A DNA stretch of 64,000 bases from positions 3,240,501 to 3,304,500 of the forward strand of contig NZ_CP061718.1 of NCBI RefSeq assembly GCF_014764365.1, given 5' to 3'. The stretch's first letter is position 1. Each line of letters begins with the position of its first letter. This stretch comes from Roseococcus microcysteis (GTDB lineage: Bacteria; Pseudomonadota; Alphaproteobacteria; Acetobacterales; Acetobacteraceae). The translations under genes and the position numbers were made by a program. Under the pieces are notes generated by a model. The model was not told the origin of the DNA and ran no database searches. It worked only from the letters and a program-made list of their open reading frames with translations. Below, piece by piece: positions 8,615 through 16,731 of this stretch.

Positions 8615-11288
8615 TCATGCCGCGCCGCGGGTCGTAGAGCTTGATGCCGCGCTCCGTCGCGCGCTGCTTCACGCGCCGGTTCAGCTCGCGCATCACGGCC
8701 CAGCGGCGGATGGGCGGCGTCATCATGCGGGCGCGCACCAGGATGCCCTCGCCCGAGATGCGGTCCACGCCCAGCACCTCCAGCGGCGCCAGCAGCGAGG
8801 GCGCCCAGGCCTCGTCGTCGCGCATCTCCTCCGCGATGACGCGCAGCATCATCACCGCCTCGTCCGTGTCGGCGCTGTAGTCCAGCGTCAGGTCCACCAG
8901 CGCGAAGGAGAAGTCGCGCGTCATGTTGGTCACGGTGGTGACCGCGCTGAAGGGGACGATGTGGACGGAACCGTCCATGGCGCGCAGCTTGATGGAGCGG
9001 ATGGTCAGTTTCTCGACCGCGCCCGACAGCCCGCCCACCTGCACCACGTCGCCCACCGCCACCGCATCCTCCAGCAGCAGGAAGATGCCGGTGATGACGT
9101 CGCGCACCAGCGTCTGGCTGCCGAAGCCGATGGCCACACCCAGCACGCCCGCGCCCGCCAGCAGCGGCGCCACATTGACGCCGAGCTCGGACGCCGCCGT
9201 CAGCCCCACCACCAGCAGCAGCACGCCGCCCAGCACGGTGCGCAGCATGGGCAGCAGGGTCCGCACCCGGGCGTTGCGCGCGGCCGAGCCATCGGGCGGC
9301 AGGCTGTCGAGCTGGCGGGCGATGGCGGCATTGGCCGCCTCCCACACCGCCACGCAGATGAAGAGCGTGATGGCCACCGTCACCACCGCCACCATGGCGC
9401 GGCTGCCGAAGCGGCCCGTGTCGAACCAGGCGAGCGCCCCCAGCCCCCAGACCTCCAGCAGGGCCACGATGGACACCACCAGGATGAAGGAGGAGATCGC
9501 GGTCTTCACCGCCGGCTGGTAGGCGCCGACGCGGACCTCCAGGTTCGGGTAGTGCTCGGCCAGCGCCGGGCTGACCTTGAAGGCGCGGATCAGCACGCGG
9601 CGCGCCAGCTCATCCGCCGCCTTGGCCACCGCCAGGATGACGAGGGTGAGCAGCGAGGCCGTGCCCAGCCTTTCGAAGCCGCGGTCAATCTGCAAGGCCC
9701 AGACCGCCCAGGCCGCCAGCATCCAGAGGATGACGATGACATGCCACAGCCCCGCCACGCGGTCGCGCAGGGCACGCATGGCCACGCGCGCGCGGTCCGG
9801 CACGTCGCCGGCCGCGAGCGGCGGCGCGGCCAGCTTCGCCGCCACCACCGTGCGGAATTGCAGGATGACCATGGCGCCCATCACCGAGAGCACCAGCAGC
9901 CCCACGCGCCAGATGGCGTCGCGCGCCGTGATGGGCAGGCCGAGCAGCAGCCCCCCCTCGGACGCCGCGTAGAAGATGATGGTGGTGACGGCCAGCCGCC
10001 GCGTCCAGCGCGTGGCGCTGATGGCCGTCTCGTCGCTGCAGGGCACGAGGCGCAGGCGGTTGCTCTTGGGCGCCAGCGCCAGCCTCGCCACGGCCATGAC
10101 GGTGCGGGTGGCCATGTAGGCCAGCACCAGCGCCTCCATGATGAGGCGGCTGGAAGGCCACATGCTCTGCCCGCCGACGACGCCCAGCGCCACCACGCCG
10201 AAGGCCATGATGGGCAGCAGGCACAGCACCAGGTTGCCCACGACATAGGGCGTGAGGCGGATGCCGCGCAGCGGCCCCTCCACGGTGGCGGCCTTGTGGT
10301 CCAGCCAGCGCTGGGGGCGGCGCAGCAGCAGGTTCACCAGCTGTTCCGCCAGCATGCCGGCGGCGAGGACCAGCAGCATCTGCCAGGCGGCGGAGAGCAC
10401 CTGCGCGCGCAGCAGCTCGTCATCCCAGACGCTGCGGGCCCAGGCGCGGAGCGAGTTCACGTCGGTGATGTCGGCGGCGGCGTCGAAGGCGCGGCCGGCC
10501 AGCTCGGTCGCGCGGTCGCGCAGCCCGGCCAGCACCTCGGCGGGCGAGGGGAGGTCCGCCAGCCCCTCGGTGGGCGTGGGCGCGGGTGCGGGGGTGGCGG
10601 CCGCGGGGGGCGTGGGGGCGGCGGGCGGCGCGGTGGGGGCGACAGCGGGCGCGGGGGCGGCGGGGCGCGCGGCTTCGCCGCCCTCCAGCGCGCGGATCAG
10701 CGCGTCGCGCCGGGCGGGGTCGCGCAGCAATTCGAGCAGGGCGCCCAGCTCGGCCGGGGCGGGCGCCGGGGCCGGGACGGCGGGCCGGGCCTGGGGTTGG
10801 GGCGCGACCGGCGCGGCGGCGGGCGGCTGCGCCGGCGCGGTGGCCGCCGGGGCTGGCGCGGGTGTGGGCGTGGGGGCCGCCGCGGGCGGGGCGACGGCGC
10901 CAGGCGGGGGCGTTGTTCCCACCACCCCGGCTTCGGCGGGTGCCACCGGTGCTGGCGCGGGGGTTGGCGCGGGGGCCGGCGCGGGCTCGGGTGCGGCCGG
11001 GGTTGGGGCTGGGGCCGGGGCGGGTGCGGCTTCGGGGGCCGGGGCCGGCGGGACGCGCCGCTCGGGCGCCTGCGGCACGGGTGCTTGCGGCACGGGCGCC
11101 TGCACCGCGCCGGGGGCGGGTGCCACGGGGCTCAGCACCGAGGCATCGGCCGGCGCGGGCCCGCTCAGCACATCGGCCGAGGCGCCGGCCGGGGCGGGCG
11201 GCGCGGCGCCCTGCGCCAGCACCCCCTGCACGGGAGCCAGCACGAGCAGCAGCAGAAGGGCGAGGGCCGCCTTGGGAAGACGCGTCAT
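8562..11288 (-). CDS. Large MscS-family mechanosensitive ion channel with a Pro/Ala-rich periplasmic linker
   Basis: The 908-residue protein starts with a clear signal peptide (MTRLPKAALALLLLLVLAP, cleavage near LAQG). About 220 residues of almost pure Ala/Pro/Gly/Val repeats follow. Then come about ten membrane segments, and finally the MscS core: the pore helix and beta domain around residues 700-780 (LAGAGVLGVAIGFGSQTLVR, then DVITGIFLLLEDAVAVGD). MscS-type channels open on membrane tension during osmotic downshock and release solutes. The extended multi-helix N-terminus resembles the MscK/MscM and YbdG-like subfamilies. The start at 11288 is fixed by the signal peptide; longer readings upstream lack one. 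The gene stands alone. Confidence 0.88.
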   Translation of the reverse strand: MTRLPKAALALLLLLVLAPVQGVLAQGAAPPAPAGASADVLSGPAPADASVLSPVAPAPGAVQAPVPQAPVPQAPERRVPPAPAPEAAPAPAPAPTPAAPEPAPAPAPTPAPAPVAPAEAGVVGTTPPPGAVAPPAAAPTPTPAPAPAATAPAQPPAAAPVAPQPQARPAVPAPAPAPAELGALLELLRDPARRDALIRALEGGEAARPAAPAPAVAPTAPPAAPTPPAAATPAPAPTPTEGLADLPSPAEVLAGLRDRATELAGRAFDAAADITDVNSLRAWARSVWDDELLRAQVLSAAWQMLLVLAAGMLAEQLVNLLLRRPQRWLDHKAATVEGPLRGIRLTPYVVGNLVLCLLPIMAFGVVALGVVGGQSMWPSSRLIMEALVLAYMATRTVMAVARLALAPKSNRLRLVPCSDETAISATRWTRRLAVTTIIFYAASEGGLLLGLPITARDAIWRVGLLVLSVMGAMVILQFRTVVAAKLAAPPLAAGDVPDRARVAMRALRDRVAGLWHVIVILWMLAAWAVWALQIDRGFERLGTASLLTLVILAVAKAADELARRVLIRAFKVSPALAEHYPNLEVRVGAYQPAVKTAISSFILVVSIVALLEVWGLGALAWFDTGRFGSRAMVAVVTVAITLFICVAVWEAANAAIARQLDSLPPDGSAARNARVRTLLPMLRTVLGGVLLLVVGLTAASELGVNVAPLLAGAGVLGVAIGFGSQTLVRDVITGIFLLLEDAVAVGDVVQVGGLSGAVEKLTIRSIKLRAMDGSVHIVPFSAVTTVTNMTRDFSFALVDLTLDYSADTDEAVMMLRVIAEEMRDDEAWAPSLLAPLEVLGVDRISGEGILVRARMMTPPIRRWAVMRELNRRVKQRATERGIKLYDPRRGMIMEGKATEAKAPTPAEE

Positions 11289-11364
11289 GCCGTCCTGTTC
11301 TCCCGCATGAGGGGGGTGGGTCAAGTTGCGGCCGGTCACGTTGCGTCGCAACATGCAACGGCCC

Positions 11365-12621
11365 ATGTCATCCTCCCCCGCGCCGGCCGGCATTCCGGTT
11401 GATCCCCTCCCGGTTCCGCCTGGCCCCTCCATCTGGGTCGTGATGCTGGCCCTTCTGGGCACGCATATGGCCGGAATGGGCGCCTTCCTGACCGTGCCCG
11501 TCCTGGCGCCGGCCATCGCGGCCGAGACCGGGCTTTCGTCCAGCCTGGCCGGCGTCCACACGGCGCTGTGCTATTTCGGCGCGCTGCTCTCGGGGCCGCT
11601 CAGCCAGGGGTTGCTGGTGCGGCATGGCGGCGTGCGGGTGTGCCAGGCGGCGCTGGTGGGCATCGCCATCGGCCTGGCGCTGGCCGTGCTGGGCAGCCCC
11701 TGGGCGCTGGTGCTCTCGGCCGTGGTGGCGGGGTTGGCGCATGGGCCCATCACCCCCGCGGGCAGCCACCTGCTGGCGCCGCGCGTGCCGCCGCGCCGGC
11801 GCAGCCTGATCTTCGGCCTGAAGCAATGCGGCGTGCCGGCGGGCGCGATGCTGGTGGCGGCCATCGCGCCGCTGGTGGGCGGCATCTATGGCTGGCGTGC
11901 GGGGGTGCTGACCATGTCGGGCTTCGCGCTGCTGCTGGCGCTGGCCCTGCAACCGCTGCGCGCCACCCTCGACGCCGACCGCGCGCCCCATGCCGCCGGC
12001 CGCATGCGCCCCTGGCATGACGCGCGGCAGAGCCTCTCCCTGCTGCGCGAGCGCGGCGCGACGCGGGCGCTGACCATCGCCTCCTGCGGCTATGGGGTGG
12101 CGCAGTTCTGCTTTTCCTCCTTCTTCGTGGTCTGGCAGGTCGAGACGCGGGGCGTCGCCCTGGAGGCCGCCGGGCTGCAGCTGGCCCTGGCCCAGGGCGG
12201 CGGGGTGGTGGGGCGCGTGCTCTGGGCGCTGATCGCGGACCGGGTGGGGCCCATGCGGGTGCTGGCGGGGCTGGGCTTCGCCATCGTGGCCACCTGCCTG
12301 GTTTTCGCGCTGGCCGGGCCGGACTGGCCGGGGCTGATCATCAGCGTGGCGGCGGTGGCCATGGGGGCCTCGGCCATCGGCTGGAACGGGGTGCTGCTGG
12401 GCGAGGTGGCCCGCGTGGCCCCGCCCGGCCGGGTGGGGGCGGCCACGGCCGCGCTGGGCTTCGCCTTCGCCGCCACCATGATCGTGATGCCGGTGGTGTT
12501 CTCGTTGCTGGTGATGGCGACGGGAGGCTACGCATGGGCCTTCGGCATGTGCGCCATGACGGCGGCGGCGGGCACGATCGCGTTGTTGCGGTTGCGTCCC
12601 GCGCCGGCCGCGCCAAGATAG
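11365..12621 (+). CDS. Major facilitator superfamily transporter
   Basis: An approximately 418-residue inner-membrane protein with about 12 hydrophobic segments. The MFS loop feature appears weakly after helix 2 (GPLSQGLLVRHGG) and again in the second half (ALIADRVGP). Substrate is not predictable; the CynX/NarK-like subgroup of small anion or drug carriers is the nearest impression. The start is uncertain: ATG 11365 (MSSSPAPAG), ATG 11353 and TTG 11326 are all in frame. The gene is divergent from the MscS-like gene, and the small HIG1-type gene follows after 4 nt. Confidence 0.8.
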   Translation: MSSSPAPAGIPVDPLPVPPGPSIWVVMLALLGTHMAGMGAFLTVPVLAPAIAAETGLSSSLAGVHTALCYFGALLSGPLSQGLLVRHGGVRVCQAALVGIAIGLALAVLGSPWALVLSAVVAGLAHGPITPAGSHLLAPRVPPRRRSLIFGLKQCGVPAGAMLVAAIAPLVGGIYGWRAGVLTMSGFALLLALALQPLRATLDADRAPHAAGRMRPWHDARQSLSLLRERGATRALTIASCGYGVAQFCFSSFFVVWQVETRGVALEAAGLQLALAQGGGVVGRVLWALIADRVGPMRVLAGLGFAIVATCLVFALAGPDWPGLIISVAAVAMGASAIGWNGVLLGEVARVAPPGRVGAATAALGFAFAATMIVMPVVFSLLVMATGGYAWAFGMCAMTAAAGTIALLRLRPAPAAPR

Positions 12622-12625
12622 GCGC

Positions 12626-12814
12626 ATGCAAACCTTCCTGACCTTTCTTGTCGGCCTGGCCATGTTCGCCACGCTGGGCGTGCTGGTGGCCGGCGTGCTC
12701 GGCATGGCGCGCGGCGGCGATGCCGGCTTCTCGCAGAAGCTGATGCGCTACCGGGTGCTGTTCCAGTTCGTGGCGCTGGCGCTGTTCGCGGTGTTGATGC
12801 TGCTTATCCGGTAG
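12626..12814 (+). CDS. HIG1-domain twin-transmembrane protein
   Basis: A 62-residue protein has two hydrophobic helices separated by a short loop containing GMARGGDAGFSQKLMRYR, the hallmark of bacterial HIG1-type proteins. Homologues in alphaproteobacteria and mitochondria associate with respiratory complexes (cytochrome oxidase and supercomplex factors), so an inner-membrane respiratory role is possible. It follows the MFS gene after 4 nt. Its last 11 nt overlap the end of the convergent azlC-like gene. Recognition rests on the short conserved loop. Confidence 0.8.
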   Translation: MQTFLTFLVGLAMFATLGVLVAGVLGMARGGDAGFSQKLMRYRVLFQFVALALFAVLMLLIR

Positions 12815-13514
12815 TCTTGCGTGGCGCGGCCCGCCACGCGCCGACGGCCGCCCCCAGCAGCGCCCCCGCCAGCACCGGCCAGGGCTGGCCCAGCCCCGCC
12901 TTGTGCGCGGCCAGTGCCACAAGGCCCGCCACGGCCCAGGGGAGGATGTCCACCCGCCCGCGGAACAGCGGCACCATCAGCGCCAGCATGGTGGCCAGGC
13001 TGGCGAACAGCACCGGATGCCCCGCCGGCAGCCGGATCACGCCCGCGAAGGCATGCCCCACCATGGTGGAGGCCACCCAGAACACCCACAGCCCGAAGCC
13101 AATGCCCAGCAGCAGCGCGGCATCGCGCCCGCCCGCCCGCTGGTCGGCCACCGACATGGCGAAGCTGTTGTCCACCAGCGTCGCCAGCGTGCCCCAGAGC
13201 TTCCAGCCCCGCAGCCGGTCCAGCCAGGGCGCCAGCGCCGCCCCCATGGGCGCCATGCGCAGGTTCACCACCAGCGCGGCCAGGGTCGCGCCCAGGATGG
13301 GCGCCGGGTCCGCCCAGAGTTCCAGCGCCACGAGCTGCGCCGTGCCGGCGAAGACCAGCGCGCTCATCAGCGCCGATTCGAGGGTGGAGAGGCCCCGCGC
13401 ATCGGCCAGCACCCCCACCACCAGGCCGAAGGGCAGCATGGCGGGCATGAGGGCGAGCGCCCCGCGAATTCCCCGCCAGAACCCCGCCCGGGTGAAGACG
13501 ACGCGCTGACTCAC
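12804..13514 (-). CDS. azlC: AzlC-family branched-chain amino acid permease
   Basis: A 236-residue protein with 7-8 hydrophobic segments matches AzlC: ALALMPAMLPFGLVVGVLA, then SALVFAGTAQLVALEL and NLRMAPMGAALAPWL. AzlC and AzlD together form an exporter of branched-chain amino acids or their analogues. The start is a GTG at 13512-13514 whose GTGA overlaps the recX stop, so translation is coupled to recX. Starting further upstream inside recX is unlikely. The azlD-like partner is separate at 8276, and no azlD follows this gene. Confidence 0.88.
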   Translation of the reverse strand: MSQRVVFTRAGFWRGIRGALALMPAMLPFGLVVGVLADARGLSTLESALMSALVFAGTAQLVALELWADPAPILGATLAALVVNLRMAPMGAALAPWLDRLRGWKLWGTLATLVDNSFAMSVADQRAGGRDAALLLGIGFGLWVFWVASTMVGHAFAGVIRLPAGHPVLFASLATMLALMVPLFRGRVDILPWAVAGLVALAAHKAGLGQPWPVLAGALLGAAVGAWRAAPRKTTG

Positions 13515-14113
13515 GGACGGCCCGCCGCGATGAGATGCGCCTCCGCCTCGGCGCGGTCCATGCCCAGCGCCTGCCGCGCCACCCCGCCGCCGAAGCCGCC
13601 GCGGCCCAGGATGCCCTGCCATTTGCGGCGCGTCTCGAGCGCGGGTTCGGCGGCCGCGAAGGGCCCGATGCGCCGGCGCCGGCAGAGCAGCAGCGCGGCC
13701 GTCAGCTCATCCGGCACCTCCTCATGGGCCAGCGCGGCCCGTGCCGTCTCGGCGGAGACCCCTTTGGACGCCAGATGCGCCATGGCGGCGGCGGCCGAGC
13801 GCCCCGCCCCCCGCAGCCGCCGCGCCCGGGCCACGGCGAAGGCCGCGTCATCCACCGCCCCCGCCTGCACCAGCCGCGCCGCGATGGCGGCGGCGCGGGC
13901 CTCGGCGGCTTGGGTTTCGGTGCGGATCGCCTCGGGGTCCTGCCCCGCCTGCTCGGCCGCGCGGGCCCAGCGGCGGATGCGGTTGCCCAGCACGCGGCGC
14001 AGCCCGGCCTCCGTGGCGCTGAAACGGGAGAGGTGCCGCAGCGCCGCCTCGCGCAGGCTGGCCTCGTCGAGGGACATGGCCGGGGCAGATCGCCGATGGC
14101 TGGAATCAGCCAT
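13511..14113 (-). CDS. recX: Regulatory protein RecX
   Basis: RecX binds RecA filaments and modulates recombination. The 200-residue protein is the all-helical, tandem three-helix-repeat type seen in alphaproteobacteria: LREAALRHLSRFSATEAGLRRVL, then RLVQAGAVDDAAFAVARARRLRGAG and LASKGVSAETARAAL. An internal start (MSLDEASLRE, 14077) is possible. The end overlaps the azlC start (GTGA). recA is not in the window. I see no LexA-type box directly upstream. Confidence 0.88.
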   Translation of the reverse strand: MADSSHRRSAPAMSLDEASLREAALRHLSRFSATEAGLRRVLGNRIRRWARAAEQAGQDPEAIRTETQAAEARAAAIAARLVQAGAVDDAAFAVARARRLRGAGRSAAAAMAHLASKGVSAETARAALAHEEVPDELTAALLLCRRRRIGPFAAAEPALETRRKWQGILGRGGFGGGVARQALGMDRAEAEAHLIAAGRP

Positions 14114-14143
14114 GGCGTGAATCTGCCCGGAACGAAGTGGCTG

Positions 14144-14173
14144 GAGCGGTGTTCACTTGTGTGAACACCGCTC
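14144..14173 (-). terminator. 13-bp perfect inverted repeat after the Rrf2 gene
   Basis: Arms GAGCGGTGTTCAC (14144-14156) and GTGAACACCGCTC (14161-14173) flank the loop TTGT. The right arm touches the stop codon of the leftward Rrf2 gene and the hairpin precedes recX, so it is placed as a terminator. No T run follows on the minus strand. The word GGAGCGGTG also occurs in the dispersed repeat at 28366, so it may be a mobile palindromic unit. Confidence 0.6.
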
Positions 14174-14616
14174 TAGATGACGAAATCCAGCGCCTCGGGC
14201 GTGGGGCGGCGCAGCCCGGCGGCCTGGGCGCGGCGCAGCAGCGCCTCCAGCGTGGTGGCGCGCAGCGTGGCCAGGGCGGCTGCGTCCAGCTCCTGCCAGA
14301 GCGGCGCCGTCACGGCGGCCGCCAGGCGCCCGGGCGGGGCGGGGGCTTCCTCCTCGCACACGGCCTCCACCACCTCGGCCGCCGTCACATCGCGGGGCGC
14401 ACGTGCCAGGCGATACCCGCCGCGGGGGCCGCGCAGGCTGTGCAGCAGCCCCGCGCGGACCAGCGCCTGCAACAGCGGCTCGATGCCCCGCCGCGCCAGG
14501 CCCATGCGCGTCGCGATATCGGCCGCGCCGCTCACCTCCCCGCGCCCGGCGGCGTGGAAGGCGATGTCGAGCGCGATGTCGAGCGCGAGCAAGGCGCGGT
14601 CCTGCCGCAGCAGCAT
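14173..14616 (-). CDS. Rrf2-family transcriptional regulator
   Basis: A 147-residue winged-helix protein. LALDIALDIAFHA replaces the usual YALRALLYLA opening. It is followed by AADIATRMGLARRGIEPLLQAL (recognition region) and the wing LRGPRGGYRLARAP, which is diagnostic of Rrf2. Only one cysteine is visible (VEAVCEEE), so it lacks the three-Cys cluster of the iron-sulfur sensors IscR/NsrR. The start MLLRQDRAL at 14616 fits the family; the reading upstream to 14706 is unrelated. The target is unknown; nearby candidates are the universal stress protein and cysK. Confidence 0.85.
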   Translation of the reverse strand: MLLRQDRALLALDIALDIAFHAAGRGEVSGAADIATRMGLARRGIEPLLQALVRAGLLHSLRGPRGGYRLARAPRDVTAAEVVEAVCEEEAPAPPGRLAAAVTAPLWQELDAAALATLRATTLEALLRRAQAAGLRRPTPEALDFVI

Positions 14617-14710
14617 GGGGCGGGTTCTCCGATCCGGGAGGGGGGAAGCTAAACCATCCCCGCCCAACGTGAAATGTGGCGCGGGGTGGAAAACGTCCCG
14701 CGCCATGCGG

Positions 14711-15553
14711 TCAATGCGCCATCAGCACCGGCGCCGTCATGGCGCCCAGCAGGCTGCGGGTGGCACCGCCCAGCATGAATTCGCGCAGGCGCGAATGGCC
14801 ATAGCCGCCCATCACCAGCAGGTCCGCCGATTGTTCGGCGATGGTGTTCAGGATCACGTCGGCCACCGAGATGTCGGGCGCCACGGCCCGCTGCACCGTG
14901 ACGTTCAGCCCATGCCGCGCGAGGTGGCGCGCGATGTCCGCCCCCGGCTCCTGCCCATGGGTGCCGGGCGTGGCCTCGGGCTCCACCACCAGCACCGTCA
15001 CGCGCTCCATCAGCTTCAGCAAAGGCAGGGCGTCATGGACGGCGCGGCTGGCCTCGCGGCTGGCGTTCCAGGCGATCAGCGCGTGGCGCATGGGCCCGGC
15101 GGGGGCGGCGGCATAGGGCACGACCAGCACGGGGCGGCCCGTCTCGAACAGCGCGGCCTCGATCAGGGCGCGGCCGCCGGGGCGGGGCACGTCGGGGTCG
15201 GTCTGGCCGAGGATGATGAGGTCGGCATAGCGGCCATTCTCGGCCAGCAGCGGCACGGTCGCGCCTTCCAGCAGGCGCCATTCGCCGGAGATGCCGTCAC
15301 GCGCCAGGCGTTCCTCGAACATGGCCTGGACGCGCCCGGCCTCGGCCACCGCCTCGGCGCGCATCTCGTCCATCAGCCCGGCCATGGCCGCGCCGCCGCC
15401 GACATCGCCCGCCAGGATGGGCAAGGCCAGGTCCAGCATGTGCAGCCCCACCAGATGCGCGCCGCTGCGCTTCGCGATGCCGGCGGCGAGGTCGAGCCGC
15501 GCGGCGGCGGGGGCGGCGGCGTCCAGGTGCAGCAGGATCTCTTTCAGGGCCAT
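14711..15553 (-). CDS. Tandem-domain universal stress protein
   Basis: The 280-residue cytoplasmic protein has two Usp domains. The second ends with the ATP-binding signature GGYGHSRLREFMLGGATRSLL, and DLLVMGGYGHS precedes it. The first domain is degenerate in that motif (LIILGQTDP). It begins MALKEILLHLD at the ATG 15551-15553; the open frame extends upstream but without family resemblance. UspA-type proteins accumulate under stress and bind ATP or other ligands. It is divergent from cysK. Confidence 0.88.
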   Translation of the reverse strand: MALKEILLHLDAAAPAAARLDLAAGIAKRSGAHLVGLHMLDLALPILAGDVGGGAAMAGLMDEMRAEAVAEAGRVQAMFEERLARDGISGEWRLLEGATVPLLAENGRYADLIILGQTDPDVPRPGGRALIEAALFETGRPVLVVPYAAAPAGPMRHALIAWNASREASRAVHDALPLLKLMERVTVLVVEPEATPGTHGQEPGADIARHLARHGLNVTVQRAVAPDISVADVILNTIAEQSADLLVMGGYGHSRLREFMLGGATRSLLGAMTAPVLMAH

Positions 15554-15685
15554 GGGGCGTCTCCGGTTCTGGTGGTCTTCTGACGCGCGAGCCTGCCACG
15601 CGGTTGACGCCCCGGCCATTGATCCGGCGCAGCCATGGCGTCATGGATGATTCACGCGGGGCGCAAACTGGCCTAGGAAGCCTCC

Positions 15686-16645
15686 ATGGACGCCCTCCCC
15701 ACGCGCAACCACACGCTGCACGCCAGCATCCTGGACACCGTCGGCCAGACCCCCTCGGTGCTGCTGCCGCGCCTGATGGCGGAGAAGGGCTGCGCCGCGC
15801 GGCTGGCCCTGAAGCTGGAATTCTTCAACCCGGGCGGGTCGGTGAAGGACCGCATCGGCCTCGCCATGGTGCAGGAGGCCGAGGCGCGGGGCGAGATCGC
15901 GCCCGAGCGGTCGGTGATCGTGGAGCCGACCTCGGGCAATACCGGCATCGCGCTCGCCCTGGTGGCCGCCGCGCGGGGCTACAAATTGATCGTGGTGATG
16001 CCGGGCGGCGCCTCGGTGGAGCGGCGCAAGATGCTGCGGCTGCTCGGCGCCACGCTGGAGCTGACGCCCGCGCGGCGCGGCATGTCGGGCGCCATCGCCC
16101 GCGCCGAGGAGATCCTGGCCCGCACCCCTGGCGCCTGGATGCCGCGGCAGTTCGACAACCCGGCCAACCCCGACATCCATGCCCGCACCACCGCCGAGGA
16201 AATCTGGCGCGACACGGGGGGCGAGGTGGACGTCATCATCGGCGGCCTGGGCACGGGCGGCACGCTGACCGGCATCGCCCGCGCGCTGAAGCCCCGCCGG
16301 CCGGGCCTGCGCGTGATTGGCGTCGAACCCGCCGAATCGGCCGTGCTGAGCGGCGAGGAGCCGGGGCCGCACCGCATCCAGGGCATCGGCGCGGGCTTCC
16401 GCCCGGCGGTGCTGGAGCAGGAGCGGCTCGACGCCGTGCTGCGCGTGCCGGAGCTGGAGGCCTTCGCCGCGGCGCGGGAGGTGGCGCGGCTGGATGGGGT
16501 GCCGGTGGGCATTTCCTCGGGCGCCGTGGTCGCCGCCATGCTGCTTGTGGGGGCGGAGCCGGGTATGAAGGGCAAGCTGGTGCTGGGCATCGCCGCCTCC
16601 TTCGCCGAACGCTACCTGTCCACGGAGCTGTTCGAGGGGCTGTGA
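15686..16645 (+). CDS. cysK: Cysteine synthase (O-acetylserine sulfhydrylase)
   Basis: This PLP enzyme makes cysteine from O-acetylserine and sulfide. The 319-residue protein has the PLP lysine in NPGGSVKDRIG, the substrate loop EPTSGNTGIALA, the phosphate-binding GGLGTGGTLTG and the GISSGAVVAA block. No N- or C-terminal CBS extension is present, so it is a plain CysK/CysM type. CysM-like activity cannot be excluded. It is monocistronic by position and followed by ftsK. Confidence 0.94.
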   Translation: MDALPTRNHTLHASILDTVGQTPSVLLPRLMAEKGCAARLALKLEFFNPGGSVKDRIGLAMVQEAEARGEIAPERSVIVEPTSGNTGIALALVAAARGYKLIVVMPGGASVERRKMLRLLGATLELTPARRGMSGAIARAEEILARTPGAWMPRQFDNPANPDIHARTTAEEIWRDTGGEVDVIIGGLGTGGTLTGIARALKPRRPGLRVIGVEPAESAVLSGEEPGPHRIQGIGAGFRPAVLEQERLDAVLRVPELEAFAAAREVARLDGVPVGISSGAVVAAMLLVGAEPGMKGKLVLGIAASFAERYLSTELFEGL

Positions 16646-16731
16646 GACGAGGGCTGTGAACCGCGAAACTGGCGAAACGGTTCCGCCCCTGTTACTCTGG
16701 CCATCCCCCCGGCCGTTCTTCACCTCCCCCC

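Noticed and set aside
14144-14173. LexA-type SOS box at the GTTC/GAAC hairpin near recX
   Set aside because: Alphaproteobacterial LexA sites are direct GTTC-N7-GTTC; here the words are inverted with 8 nt between, and a hairpin terminator explains them.
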